From the NCBI RefSeq assembly GCF_051106095.1, contig NC_135785.1:185177045-185241044 (forward strand): a stretch of 64,000 bases of DNA, given 5' to 3'. This DNA is from Pogona vitticeps. Taxonomy: Eukaryota; Chordata; Lepidosauria; Squamata; Agamidae. Shown here piece after piece: positions 45,861 through 58,025 of the stretch. A program made the position numbers and the translations under genes. Position 1 is the stretch's first letter. Every line of letters begins with the position of its first letter. Under the pieces are notes generated by a model. The model was not told the origin of the DNA, made no database searches, and saw only the letters and a list, made by a program, of their open reading frames with translations.

Positions 45861-48800
45861 AAAGGGGGATACTCCAAAATGTCCAAAAGAGAAGTGGATT
45901 TCCTGCCTTTAAAAAAAAAAAAAAAGTTCTCAAATATTTCATGAGAAGTGATTTTTGAAGAAGTGTGTTGTTGGATAGATGGGGGGGGGGGTGTTGCTTA
46001 AAACTGTTGTGTATCTTAACTGCCTTAACGAAATCAGGAACTCTTCAAGCCGCGATCTTCAAGCTGTGTTAATTGACAATATTTGTCATTCCCTGTATCC
46101 GACTCAATGGTGAGTGAGTGTCTAGACATCAGAAAAATTACAACTCTGTGTGTCTCAGATGCCTAACATCAAGTCCTGTAATAGGAACTCGTAAACAGTT
46201 GCCAAATAACACTGGAGGAAGCTGCTGAAGCCTTCTTGTTTAATTAAGGAAACTAAGGTGCAGAACGACAATTTTAAACAGAACAAAAGTAGTAAGCAAT
46301 GTTTAATAAGTTTAAATATCAAATAGCAGCTGCAAGACTGGAAAAGCAGCTGGGAAGCTGTGCTGCCAATTTGTGGCAGCTTTAAAAATATTTTGGGAGG
46401 GCCTGAGGAGAACAAAAATGACTTGGAGGTTTTTTGATGCTCAGCCATGGGACGATCAATTAGCAGAGCTTGGAAAAGACTACAACTCCCAGAATCCACC
46501 AGTCAACATGACCATGATTAACCCTTTTCTATGGTGGTGAAGAGAAGCTGAGATTGAGATGAATAAAACTGGCATCAGAAAGTAATGGCGGAAATGAGTT
46601 AAACATCTTCTCTACTTTGCTTCTTTACAAATCATCTTCTCCACAGGCTTTACATCACACCATTCCAGTTACTAAAAAATATGTAACTCTAGTCTAGCTT
46701 GGAGTTTGATCTTAAGTCTGGCACAGGATAAATCGGAATTTCTCCTGCATATTTTGTGTTAGAATTAACTGGAATTGTGCAATAGCACAACTGTGCCCTC
46801 TTTAGGGTTGGACATGGCTGGAAAAGCCCTGGATACAAAACTAGATGGCTCTGTTAAAATCAATTATAGAATTACTCTAATAGTGGATCAATGTCAAACA
46901 ATGTACTGTTAACCAGAAGAACTCCATTAGGGAACTGGCCAGTTATTTCAAATCAATATGTGACATTCAATCCCTCCCCTTGGCTCTGCTGTAGTATGTC
47001 CAGAGGCTTGCTCTTGCACCTTTAATGCCATCCTCACAGAGAAAGCAAGAGTTTTTAGGAGGGGATGCTCTTGCTGGCATGGAGATTATGAGTTGTGAGC
47101 CGAGATGTGAAGGTGTGTGTTTTTGACAACACTCTCCAGTCTGAAAGCTGTAGTTCAAAAAAACTGACTAGCCCATACTTTCATGTTCTGGTTGAAATCA
47201 CCCTTACCTACCCCAGGGCTGTTGTTTAATTTCACCAATGATGACCCCTCTCCATGAGATAAGATAGGCTTATATTCTCATGTTCACTGGGAGAGAGGCA
47301 GCCTGGAAATTAAACAAATGAAATCATATGTGTGTGAAGAGGACCCAACAGTTTTTCTTTGTCCGTGAGAATGGAACCTAATAACACATTAATTTGTATA
47401 TGTCAAAACACCTGCATCTGTGGCCCTGAACTTTCACATTCCCAGATACCTGTTGCGGAGTTTGGAAACCAGATTCACATACAATTTCATAATCGGCATG
47501 GCACAGTATGTTATGAGAGTTTTCTCCTTCTCCCCAAGAGCTTAGAGAAGCTAAGGGCTGGGGCTAGATCATCCACAATCCTCAAACTCTGGGAAATTTT
47601 CAAATTCTGCAGGAAGCTTGAGTGAGCCAAGAAAGCTGAATGAGGAAGATTTGGAACAGATAGCCTTAACCCCACAACATAGTTAAACTATGAAATAGTC
47701 ACCATAATAGGAAACAGTGATGGCTTCCAACACAGATGGATTTGACAAGAAGATTAGTACTACAATTCGACTATTGACAGCTACTAGTTATTATACCTCA
47801 ATATTACTGCCAGTGATGGAGGCAACATGTCTCTGAATACCAAAAGGTTGTTTCCATCATGTGATGCTTGTGGGCCTCCCAAAGTATTGGTTATTGTGTG
47901 TGGGATGTTGGACGTTTAGGCCTGAATTAGTAGAACTTTCCTTATATACTTGACTGCTTTTCTACAAAACTCCCATTTATTTGAGATATGTTTGTGTGGC
48001 ATATTGTGGTTTCCCATGATACTATGATCCTATGTAGGCTTCCAGAAAATCTGGTCTTAGTAACATGTTTGGGATCATGTTGCTAGTTTTATTGTGCAAA
48101 TGATCTCTTCCTAATGGGAGGCCCACCAATACGATGGGGATATATATCACAGGGCTGCAGTTGTGGCATATGTTAACAGGGAGAAAAATTAATCACCTTC
48201 CACCAGAAATGTTGAGGTAGTGGGAAAGATGCTCCTTTCAACTCTGGAAGAGATTTTTTTACATCATCTGAGTAATTCCTCTTCTTTTAACAATGCTACT
48301 TCTCATCTCCCTTAATTAGTCAAAAGGAAAGATTCTTTAAAATGCTTTTTTTCTGGCAAGGGGTGGATTATAAGCCTTCCAGGCCCTTTACAACTCTGTC
48401 ATTCCAGCGTGATATTGGTTGCAAGCTGGATACAGTATTTGTAATATGGAGTGGATATTTCTGTGGGCACCAGGTTGAGTGGCCAAAACTTAACAGGTCT
48501 ATTCTATTCTATAGTCTCACCAAAGACCCACTGGGTGACTGACAGCTATCCAATTCAAAGGTGAAGCTAGGACTAACCATATGATAGAGTATCACACTAG
48601 ATCAATATTGCCCAGACATCATATTGTTAAAGGCATGGCTCTTAATGGCTGCAGTTTTGCAGTATTTTGAAGCTTAATTGAACACAAAAAGTTTAAAGAT
48701 GGTAAACTGAAAGACATGTTTTTAAAAAGGGGGGGGGATTAAAATCAGTTGAACTTTCTGTTCCTAACAGAGCACAACAGAGGAATAAAACTGAGACAAG

Positions 48801-48879
48801 ACCCCAGGGAGCAACTGACCAGGGGAAGCTAACAGACTTTTGATAGGTGACAGCTAATAAGGAAGGGTAGTAAGGAAAG
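45861..48879. other. No gene or recognised repeat
   Basis: Nothing recognised beyond short homopolymer runs (A-run near 45911, G-run near 45981). Confidence 0.42.
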
Positions 48880-49632
48880 GGTCTACTGGAGGATGAGACA
48901 AAAAAGAAGGGAGGGGACCGAGGAAACTAAGGCAGAGAGTTATATATTAGTGGACTTTCTCAGCATCCTTCAAGACAGACAAGACAAAGGAAAGGGCACT
49001 CATAGACAAACAGAAGACAGGAACAAGGGCTATGGAGGGAAGAGACACTTCAGTGGTGGTGACCTGAAAAGTGTATGCAGTGCTTATCTTTGTGCTTGAG
49101 AACAACTCAACATACACATGCAGCAAGGGCAAACTAGTTGCACTGTTGGAAGAAAAAGTGAGAGAACTGGAGCAGTGACTGGCCATGCATAAGGCTATAA
49201 GAGAAGTTAGAAAGTACATAGAACTCTCAAGCATTGGCAGCTGAAGGAGGCACTGGAGGTGGAAGAACAAGCAAGACAAAGCAGAAGAAGAAGAACGCTG
49301 AGGAGAGGACAAACACAGCTGAAGAAACACCACAGAAAAGAATCACAGTTAAGAGCAAAAGAAGGAGGAGACACTCTTCACCAGTGAAACTTCACAACCA
49401 CTTTCAGATTCTTGAAGTCTGGCAAACAGCACACCGAGGAAGACGTTCAGGAGACTCCTTGGGAGGACACGAGAGAGGCTGAAGCTCAGCCAAGCGGAGT
49501 CACTGAACCTACACACTACAAAAGCAAGAAGAGATCGCAGCTGTAGTAAGAGACTCCGTATTGCATGGAATTGAAACCAAATGCTGAGAAGATTTGTGGA
49601 TCCACCACATATGCTGTCTCCCCGGATGACAA

Positions 49633-50040
49633 ATGAAGGGTTTGACAGAAGGATTGTCATTGCTCCTAAAACCCACAGAGGGATATCCATTCCTTCTCAT
49701 CCATGTGGGAACAAATGACACAGCCAAGAGTCAATACGAAGAAATTGCATCTGACTTTGAAGGTCTGGGAAGGAAACTCAAGGATTTTGCGGTCCAGATA
49801 GTCTTCTTATCCATCCTACCAGTACTCAGAATAGGAATAGAAAGGGAAAGGGAAATATTCCAGGGGAATGACTGGCTAGGAGGGTGGTGCCAAAAATGGG
49901 GGATTTGGATTTTGGGACCATGGGTTACACATCCTGGAAAATGAACTGCTAACAGGAGATGGGTTGCACCTCACAAAGACTGGGAAGAATGGGTTTGGCC
50001 ATAGCATGAAGAACTTCATCAGGAAGGCTTTAAATTGAAT
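49633..50040 (+). pseudogene. CR1 ORF1 esterase (SGNH-type) domain
   Basis: The frame from 49633 reads PFLLIHVGTNDTAKSQYEEI, FEGLGRKLKDFAVQIVFLSI and LPVLRIGIERE, then NDWLGGWCQKWGI. Past its stop another frame gives TGDGLHLTKTGKNGFGH at 49956-50006. HVGTNDT is the block III-type signature with its Asn, and GDGLHLT supplies the Asp/His block, as in the esterase of CR1 ORF1. The role of this domain in retrotransposition is uncertain even in intact relatives. This copy has a frame change between the blocks. Confidence 0.8.
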
Positions 50041-50469
50041 TGTAAGTAGGAGGGAGATGCAGGCCCAGAAGTAATGGCAGATGAAGGCTTATGCAGAATA
50101 AGAGGAACAGATTGAGCAGCTTTAATGGGTCCCAATAGTAATCATCATAAAAATGTATAAAGGAAAGCAGATGACGAATCACACAATTTATGGTATCTAC
50201 ATACAAATACCAGGAATATAGGAAAACAAACAAGAAGATTTGTAAGTCTTCGTTCAGGACTGAAACTTGGTGGGAAGATTTCCATGAATGGAATATAGCA
50301 ATTGAAGGATATAAATTGTTCAAAAAGAACAGGAAAAACAGAAAGGGAGGTTGAACCACAGTGTATGTAAAAAATACTTGTTCCTGCACAGAAACACAGG
50401 AGGCTGAGCTTGGTTGTCCTATCAAGAAAGTCTGAATTGATATATCTTGGGCAAAAAACAAAAGGAATG

Positions 50470-50866
50470 TAGCAGTTGGAGTCTACTATCCAGCATCCAA
50501 TCAAGGAGAAGATGCAGATGAAACTTTTGGAAAACTAATTGCAATACTTTCAAAGAAACACAATGTAGTAGCAATGATAGATTTCAACTATCCTGATATC
50601 TGTTGGGAGACTAATTCTGCCAAATATGGCCCTTCCTAGAAATTCCTGGTTTCTGTTGCTGCTAATTTTCTCTGATGGAAGAAACTAGAGGGGTAGCTGT
50701 CCTTGACTTGCTTCTAAGCAACAGAGATGACCCAGTGGAAGAAGTGGCAATGAAGGGAATTCTGGAGGAAAGTGATCATGTGCTACTTGAGTTCAAAAAA
50801 AAACTAAAGCAGACCAGAGCTGCATGTGTAGACTGGATTTTAGGAAAGGCAATTTTAATAAACTGA
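50470..50866 (+). pseudogene. CR1 ORF2 endonuclease remnant
   Basis: The text VAVGVYYPASNQGEDADETF, LSKKHNVVAMIDFNYPDICW and, after a break, GVAVLDLLLSNRDDPVEEVA and LEESDHVLLEFK matches the C-terminal half of the CR1 AP-like endonuclease. GDFNYP is altered to IDFNYP, and SDH, the last catalytic block, is preserved. The N-terminal half is degraded beyond reading. Confidence 0.78.
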
Positions 50867-51259
50867 CAACAGTGAAAAATAAGGTCCCATGGCAGGAGAT
50901 CCTAACAAGAAAAGGAGTCCAAGACGGGTGGGAGTTTCTTTAAAAAGAAATTCTAAAGGCACAACTACAAACAATTCTAGCGCGAAAAGAAAAAAAGATA
51001 AGACAGCAAAAAAAGACCAATATGGTTTCACAAAAAGCTCAGAGAGAACCTGAAAACAAAAGGGACATATATAGGAAGTGGAAGGAAGGTCAGGTCACAA
51101 AGGAAGAGTCAAAATAAGTAGCAAAGAGTGGCAGAAATGACATTTGTAAGGCAAAAGTTGAGAATGAGCTGAGGTTAGCAAGAGATGCTAAAAGCAACAA
51201 AAAAGCATTCTTTAGTTACATTAGTGACAACAGATAGAGAAAAGAAATTGTGACTCAGC

Positions 51260-51930
51260 CCCGCAATGGGGATGGGAAAAATAATAACAGACAACAAAGA
51301 AAAGGCAGAAGTGCTCCGTTCCTACTTTAGCTCAGTCCTTCCCCAAGAGAAAATGTATAATCCTCCAAGTAAATGTGAAGTACAAATGGAAGGGATAGGA
51401 TTGCAGTTTGAGACTGATAAACAAATATTCAAAGAATACCATATTACTTTGGCTCAGTGATATGAGCAAGAAGGATCTCAGAACTGTTGTAGATCACAAG
51501 CTAAATATGAGCCAACATTGCAATGTTGCTGCAAAAAAGGCAAATGCTATTTTAGGCTGCATTAACAGAAGAATAGTCACCAAATCCCATGAGGTATTTC
51601 TTCCCTTTTATTTGGCACTGTTGAGGCCTCATCTTAAATACTGTGTTCAGTTCTGTACACCACTTTAAGAAGAATGCCAACAATCTGGAACAAGTTCAGT
51701 AGAGGGCAACAAGGATGATCAGGGGACTGAAAACCAAGCCTTACGAGGAAAGACTGAAAGAATTGTGCATGTTTAGCCTTGAGAAGAAAACTGAGGTGAG
51801 ATATGATAGCACTTTTCAAATACTTGAAAGGCTGTCATACAGAGGAGAGGCAGAATCTGTTCTCAATCATCACAGAGTGCAAGACACATAATAATGGGTT
51901 TAACCTACAGGAGACCAGATTTCCGTTGAA
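51260..51930 (+). pseudogene. CR1 ORF2 reverse transcriptase ends joined by a deletion
   Basis: A piece reading KAEVLRSYFSSVLPQEKM (normally upstream of the RT fingers) is followed almost at once by KKDLRTVVDHKLNMSQHCNV, AKKANAILGCINRRIV and YLALLRPHLKYCVQF, which belong after the YADD motif. About 200 or more codons, including all palm motifs, are missing. From there FKYLKGCHTEERQNLFSI continues to the L2 insertion point. Confidence 0.8.
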
Positions 51931-51935
51931 TATTA

Positions 51936-52392
51936 TTTATTTAATTTATATGCCACCCACACTACCGAAAAGTCTCCGGGCGGCTTACAGCAATTTTAAC
52001 TACAGTAAAAAAATAAAATAATTAAAATACAATTAAAATATATACTCTAAAAGTTGCCATCAGGACCCACAGTTGATATTATTTCAATTAAAAGCCTTCT
52101 GGAACAGGAAGGTTTGACCTGGCGCCGGAATGTCATCAGCGTCGGTGCCAGACGAATCTCAGTCGGGAGGGCATTCCATAATCTGGGGGCAGCTGCCGAA
52201 AAGGCCCTTTGTCTACAAGCCATCCCTCTTACCTCCTTGAGGGACGGCTCTTTCAAAAGGCCCTCCTGGCTAGATCTTAACTGCCGGGTAGGTTCATATA
52301 GAAGGAGGTGTCCTTTGGGTATCCAGGGCCCAAGCCATTTAGGGCTTTATATGTCAAAACAAGCAATTTGAATTGGACCCAGGCAGCAACTG
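51936..52392 (-). mobile_element. L2 LINE 3' fragment inside CR1, with 8-bp duplication
   Basis: On the minus strand it reads AFSAAAPRLWNALPTEIRLA and LMTFRRQV, the end of L2 ORF2, then a tail complement with CCGGGCGGCTTACAGC and an A/T-rich end at the left. GAATATTA flanks it on both sides (51928-51935 and 52393-52400), and CR1 text reads on across the gap. It differs more from the 18-kb L2 than the 35.8-kb copy does, so it is from another subfamily. Confidence 0.88.
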
Positions 52393-52597
52393 GAATATTA
52401 GGGGGGAAACTTTCTAACTGTTAGAGCAGTGTGACAATGGACAGATTACCTTTGGAGGAGGTAAGCACTCTAATGCTGGAGGCATTCAAGAGAAAACTGG
52501 ACAGCCATCTGCGTGACATATTGTGATTTGGATTCCTACATTGAGCAGGGGTTGGACTCAATGGCCTTATAGGACCACTCCAACTCTATGATTCTAG

Positions 52598-53114
52598 GTG
52601 TGGATGAGGATTATGCATAAAGGGCTAAAGTAAACTGTAAGGGCTAAATCCAAACTTTCTATTGTTACTGTGTGGGCTGTTCAGAGAGCAGCTATATTTA
52701 TTTTTCATCACTCATGAATGCAAGGTTAGCCAAGGAAATTTTCTTGCCTGGACTGAACAGTGAGTAGTACTCATAAACATCAGCAATCATGTTAATTTCA
52801 CTGATAAGGCACAAAAAAATTTCCCATAAACACCTCTCCTGCCCCCCCACCACAATAAAAATAAAACAATAAACTAAACACTTAAAATTTGCTGCCTGCG
52901 TGATCTGCCTGATTTTGCCGAGTGGTACAACTAGTCTTTCTTACATGTTCTGTATGTTCAGCCTGTTCCCTCCAAAACAAGACCTTATCTAGAGAGGAGA
53001 ACCTAACGGCCATTCTGGACAAGGTAGAGTGCAATTTTAGATTTTTGGAAAGACAGATTTTCTTTCCACACAGTTCCTTAAAAGTGTGCGGCTTATATAC
53101 AGTATAGCACTTAA
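52598..53114. other. No gene or recognised repeat
   Basis: Nothing recognised. Confidence 0.45.
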
Positions 53115-53119
53115 AGCAC

Positions 53120-53604
53120 TGTCAAAGTCCAAGTTATCCCAGGCAGCCTCTCACCGTGGACAAGGGCACCAGGACCCAGTCCCCCACGCAGGGTATCAAG
53201 TCCAAAGATACTCACTGCACAGCTAGCTGTGACCAAGTGGAGGCAGAAGCACCAGGCTGGGAGCCAGGTCTCGGGACCGGGAGCACAGAGCCGGAACAAG
53301 GTGCCAAGATGCAGGAGACCAGAAGAAGCAAGCAGGGACCAAGGCAGGGGCAGGAACACCTAAGTCCAGAGATGCAGGTGCACTGGAACGCCAATGTTCA
53401 GGAACAGCACAGCCAAAGACCTCTGTTGCTGAGGCAAGTTCTGGGAGGGAGAACCACTCCTTAAATAGGTCTTCCCTCCAAGTGAGCCTCATGAGTGGGC
53501 CAGCAGGTTATACACAGGCTTGAGCCTGCAAACACCAGGCCATTCCTGGGTCAGGCTGGCCCCGATCCTGCAGCTTCCAGGGTGGTGTGGGCCAGATCCT
53601 GACA
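53120..53604 (-). mobile_element. Solo LTR (Gypsy- or ERV-type), 485 bp; a fossil
   Basis: The unit starts TGTCAAAGTCC and ends GATCCTGACA, so both ends carry the short TGTCA/TGACA inverted repeat of an LTR. AGCAC flanks it exactly on both sides (53115-53119 and 53605-53609). Read on the minus strand, a TATTTAAGG box stands about 140 bases into the unit. It is GC-rich against AT-rich surroundings. No internal retroelement sequence is attached, so recombination between two LTRs is the likely origin. Confidence 0.68.
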
Positions 53605-53609
53605 AGCAC

Positions 53610-54120
53610 TCTCTGTGTGAGCAGACTTTTGGATGCAGTACAGCAGTTTAACCACTGCACCAAAAGGCTCCCTAAGGTGACTTGCTGTAAGATCCAAGCC
53701 CGATTTTGGTTCATTCTTAATGATAACTGCAAGCTGCTCTCTGTGTCTCATTCTCCTTTGTACATGCACATCCTCTGACTCTCCATAGTCTTTTCAGGGC
53801 ACAATTGGCTGCTGTCAGGAGGAAGGAAACTGACATTCCACCAGCTTCTTTAACGTGTATTTGGATCCTGGTCAATTAATATAATTCCAGTGATTCAGGG
53901 GAAAATAACAAAGTGAGCAAAAATGTGCATGATGCATTTCACTCTGATTTAGTCAGGCTGAAGTGGAATAGCATTCTGTATGGCAAATACATTGGTTATA
54001 ATTTACCAGTTGCCAACAATGCTTAGAGTATGGAAATATACAGTATGCAATGCAATATTCCATTCCAGCTTCTTTGGCTAAATCACCTGACACATGATGC
54101 CAGCTAGCTTCAGTTGCTAC
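53610..54120. other. No gene or recognised repeat
   Basis: Nothing recognised. Confidence 0.45.
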
Positions 54121-54560
54121 TACTTGCTTTAGTAATGTGTGTTACAGTAACGTTGACATCACCTGTCCGTCACTGCTGAAGCTGTATGTCATCTGCCAAT
54201 AGCGTGACGGAAGGTGGGACTTAAGGGGTGGAGCTAGTGTATATAAGGGGAGTGAATGGTGTGAGTGCTTGAGATAGGGATGAGATAGGGATTTGAGATA
54301 GGGACGAGATAGGGTTATGCTAGGGAGGTAGGGCTTGAAGATATAGTGAAGTAAGAACTGTGCTATCTAGTGAGGGTCTGTGAGAGAGTGTGTGTGAGTG
54401 TTACTTTATTACAGTGATTGCCTTATTATTTTTCTTCAAGTGATTTACCATTCCTTTTGTTGTACACAATAGACACAAGTTCTTTTATTTTAAAATACAT
54501 TGGCCTGAAGTATTATTTGAGGGAATGGTTGGTGGCAGCGTGAATTAAGAGTGAGTGAGT
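54121..54560 (+). mobile_element. Possible LTR with promoter and primer-binding-site-like end; a fossil
   Basis: A TATATAAGG box at about 54240 is followed by short GAGATAGGG tandem units (about 54271-54315) and, at 54531, by TGGTGGCAGCGTG, which resembles a tRNA primer-binding site downstream of a 5' LTR. Clear TG/CA ends and a target duplication were not found, so this is tentative. Confidence 0.35.
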
Positions 54561-55481
54561 GTGATGTAATAGCCCCTTTGTGACGCATGAGGAGGCTGTT
54601 ATAATGTGTATCATGCAATCATGTGAGGCAGGAGAACATCATATGAGGTGGCTTCCGTGATTATCGGGCTCATTTGATTGAGAGCCACATGCTTTGCAGC
54701 TTCCATTTTCAGCACCAGCATTTCTAACTGAGAGGCCCATGCGAGAGGTGATGGGAAAGAGAGTTCAGAACCACTACCTGAGAACTCAAAGAGGTAATCA
54801 GGGAAGATGTACATGTTTGGACTTCAACTCTCAGAATCCCCTAACCAGCAGGGATTTGGGGAGCTACATTACAACAACAACTATGATGACTTGTCTCAGC
54901 TTTCAACAATGCTAAGCTATATGTGGCCATGCTCCTTCCAGTGGAAATGACTTAGGTATCAGGAATGGTTATGTCTACATGCTATGGTATTGGTTAAATG
55001 GCTCCAAGTGCTATGGGAGGAGGACCTGTGCCAAGGCTATATAGATCTGAGTGGCAGTCTTTTTTCCTCAGATACCACGTCATTCTGCATTAATCCATAG
55101 TTTGAGTACAGAGAGAATTCTGTATAGTGCGTACCACACAATGCCTGAAATTCTAATGTGAGTATTAAGAAAGGGTCAGGGAAGCCTTTAATAAGTTTGA
55201 TGGAAGAAGGGTATTGTTGTTGCAAAGCCGTTTCACTTTTCCTCTTTCTTTTGCCTGCTTTTGGAATTCTACTTGTAAAACTCACATTTTCCATTAGGTG
55301 GGGACACAAAACTGCTTCCAATGTGTGTACTATACTTTTATAAACATAAAGTTTATCTATAAAAACCATACATAGAGCACCATTAATGTATAAGATGATG
55401 CACATTTATCAGAAAAACCTCTCCTAGTTCCAAAGGTTCACTGTACTCAACTATCTAGTCTACTATATTCTTTTGCTTTAC
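54561..55481. other. No gene; one small hAT-like remnant
   Basis: A stretch at about 54815-54865 (GGACTTCAACTCTCAGAATC) resembles half of the hAT-like MITE family. Nothing else is recognised. Confidence 0.4.
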
Positions 55482-55544
55482 TTTTTTATTTTTATTGGAT
55501 TTGTACTCCGCCCCCCCTAGACAAAGTCTACTCAGGGAGGCAAT
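55482..55544 (-). mobile_element. L2/CR1 3' tail fragment
   Basis: TTTTTATTTTTATTGGATTT followed by ACTCCGCC and ACTCAGGGAGGCAATTCAA resembles the antisense LINE 3' end found elsewhere in the window. Confidence 0.5.
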
Positions 55545-56614
55545 TCAATAAGATTTTTGCCTGTGTTGAGGTTGCCTAGGCTTACAGCCTAACAGTGTTA
55601 TCCTGTATGTGCTTGCTCAGAAGTAAGTTCCACTAAGTTTAGCCACTGTGATTTCTCAAGTACGTGAGTATAGCTCTGCAGCCTTAGAATACAATCCGTC
55701 ATGTGCATGTTTTTTCCTCCTTGGGAGTGCTTTCCTGTAGGAAAGGCATAAAGTTTTAAGTGGCCCATATTTCTTATAATTTCAGTATTGCAGCTCCAGA
55801 AGCTCGGCAGCTATTAACCACGAAGTCGTCAAGCTACTGGATACATTTAATTATATGCAGACTTGTGAAGTGCACAATGGCAAGGCCTCTCCTGTTTTAG
55901 CTTAGCGCTTTAATGGATTCCATATTACTTTTGTGGCTTTTTAGTATGTATCTTTCCTGTTCAAAATGACAATTTCAGTTTCCCTGTGCCACCTGTACTA
56001 TTTTAAACACAATGCAATCAGTTTTGCCACATTTTGATCAATTTCATGAAATCAGAGCATCTGGGGGTAGCATAGGTAGCATATAAAGGTAGCATATAAA
56101 GACAGATTCTGATTTTAAATCACTGTCAGTCTCAAATAAAATATAAAACCAATCAATTCAGAGTTCATTTCTTCTGCACGTGGACCTTAGCTATATCCAT
56201 TTTAAAGCTAGTAAATTCTGAAATGGAATATCTCCGCTTCTTATAGAAATTTCCAGGAAAAAAAACCTGTGGCAACAGTTTCACGGATGTTAAAACTATC
56301 AGCACACTCTGGTGAGGAGACAATTTTAGCTAACAGTGTACTAAACTTTGCACGTATGTGCAAAAGGATACCATATTGTATGTGTCAGGCTGAAGTATAA
56401 ACACTGATGTGATGCCACCAAAATCTTTTTATACTGCTATTTCAGACAATTGCTAAACTGGTTTATTTATTACAGCTCAGCTCTTATGTTCTAAACACTG
56501 CTGTTCTGGCAGTCATTTAAGATCACCTGTGTAGCTGTCTTTTACAATCGTCATCACAACACAGAAGAAAATTATTCTGACTGCAGTTTGTATTGATTGT
56601 TAAAATAAGTCCAG
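55545..56614. other. No gene or recognised repeat
   Basis: Nothing recognised. Confidence 0.45.
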
Positions 56615-56627
56615 CAATATTGTATTA

Positions 56628-56981
56628 GATAAAGGTAAAGGTTTCCCTTGACAATTTTGTCCAGTCGTGTCCGACTCTAGGCGGCGGTGCTCATGTCTGT
56701 TTCCAACCCATAGAGCTAGCGTTTGTCCGCAGACAATCTTCCGTGGTCATGTGGCCAGTGTGACTAGACATGGAACACCGTTTACCTTCCCACTGAGGTG
56801 GTACCTATTTGTCTACTCGCATTTTTGCATTTTGCATGCTTTCGAACCGCTAGGTTGGTGGGAGCTGGGACAAGCGACGGGAGCTCACTCCGTCACGTGG
56901 ATTCGATCTTACGACTGCAGGTCTTCTGACCTTGCAGCACAGAGGCTTCAGCATTTAACCTGCAGCGCCACCACGTCCCTC
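56628..56981 (-). mobile_element. Sauria SINE
   Basis: An inverted full copy ending CAGCGCCACCACGTCCC at the right. The 13-base duplication CAATATTGTATTA lies at 56615-56627 and 56982-56994 with no mismatch. Confidence 0.92.
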
Positions 56982-56994
56982 CAATATTGTATTA

Positions 56995-57951
56995 AAAGTC
57001 ATCAATGACCGCAACAGATAGACAGCCTGGTGGGTCTGGATATCTTCTCTTGATTTTCTGCTGCTGAGCATTGGTAGATTGTTGCTCTCAGGTCACTTCC
57101 TCTTACATCATTTCTTCTTCCTCTAGTTTCTTTGCCATTTTACACCTAGAGTAGGTAGCTAGGCCATGTGGGTGCTGCCATGTTGGTCTTCAGTACACTT
57201 GCACATACACGTCAGCTTTTGAGATGTCTCCACTCAAGTGCAGGTTTTATCCTGTAATATCTTGAAGGAATTTCTTGGAACAACTGAGGTATGTTTTATC
57301 TTAACATGAGTGAATAGCCATAGGCTCACTTTGTTCACCTGCTGCATTCTGATAACATGTTCACCAAGAATTCATATCTTTAAAAAAGTCTACTTTTCAC
57401 TTAAATATTCATATTTATTTCAAAATGAGAATGTGTGCATACTGGAACAATATAGAGTCAATAAACACCTTTCACCTAGTGAAAGTCTCCTGTTTTACCA
57501 TTCATGCCCACTCTCTATGATGACACATCCCATCCTCTCTTCTTCTACTTCCTTCTCCAAGACATTTGAAAGGCTTGAGGGGCAAGTAAGTGAGAAGGAA
57601 GCATCATAGATTCTTTCCAGCTGGAAAACTTGACGCACCAACTTCAACTTCTTTCTGTCATAACCTGACCCTGCTACAATTTTACATTTATCATCTTCTG
57701 GTGCCTTTCTGGGGAAAGTCAATTAGTAGTGTACTATAGGACCACCACCCAAATTAAGTATTAATAGTTATGTAAATTGTATTTTTCACTAATTGTATAA
57801 AGTGCAGTAGACTGATCGGTTAATTTGATGCTTATATCTGGATAAATGTATATCCGAGAAAAATCAAATTGTCCTGAAGAGCTGGAGTGAGTGGAGACCC
57901 TGGTTTTGGGATTTTGCACTCATTCATCACCCCAAATGTCACCTTAGAACA
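56995..57951. other. No gene or recognised repeat
   Basis: Nothing recognised. Confidence 0.45.
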
Positions 57952-58025
57952 GGGGAGCACAACTGTGGCCATCCAGAAGTTTCTGGATTGCAATTCTCAT
58001 ATTCCTGATTGGCATATGAAGCAAA
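57952..58025. mobile_element. hAT-like MITE half
   Basis: CAGGGGAGCACAACTGTGGCC and AAGTTTCTGGATTGCAATTC resemble the left half of the element at 61235-61369. The right half is missing. Confidence 0.4.

Larger units (their letters stand above)
48880..52597 (+). mobile_element. CR1 LINE with most of RT deleted and an L2 inserted near the 3' end
   Basis: In order: ORF1 coiled-coil text (LVALLEEKVRELEQ-like, about 49126-49176), the ORF1 esterase (49633-50040), an endonuclease remnant (50470-50866), a short RT N-terminal piece (51260-51460), the RT C-terminal part (51470-51930), then the 3' untranslated end with GGGTTGGACTCAATGGCC and CTATGATTCTA, the CR1 3' signature. The RT palm motifs are absent between about 51460 and 51475. 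It is rich in stops and frame shifts. An L2 lies at 51936-52392. The left boundary is approximate. Confidence 0.85.

Noticed and set aside
50030-50504. 143- and 119-residue minus-strand frames with hydrophobic runs
   Set aside because: They are antisense to the CR1 region between ORF1 and the endonuclease; A-rich sense DNA gives Phe/Leu-rich antisense.
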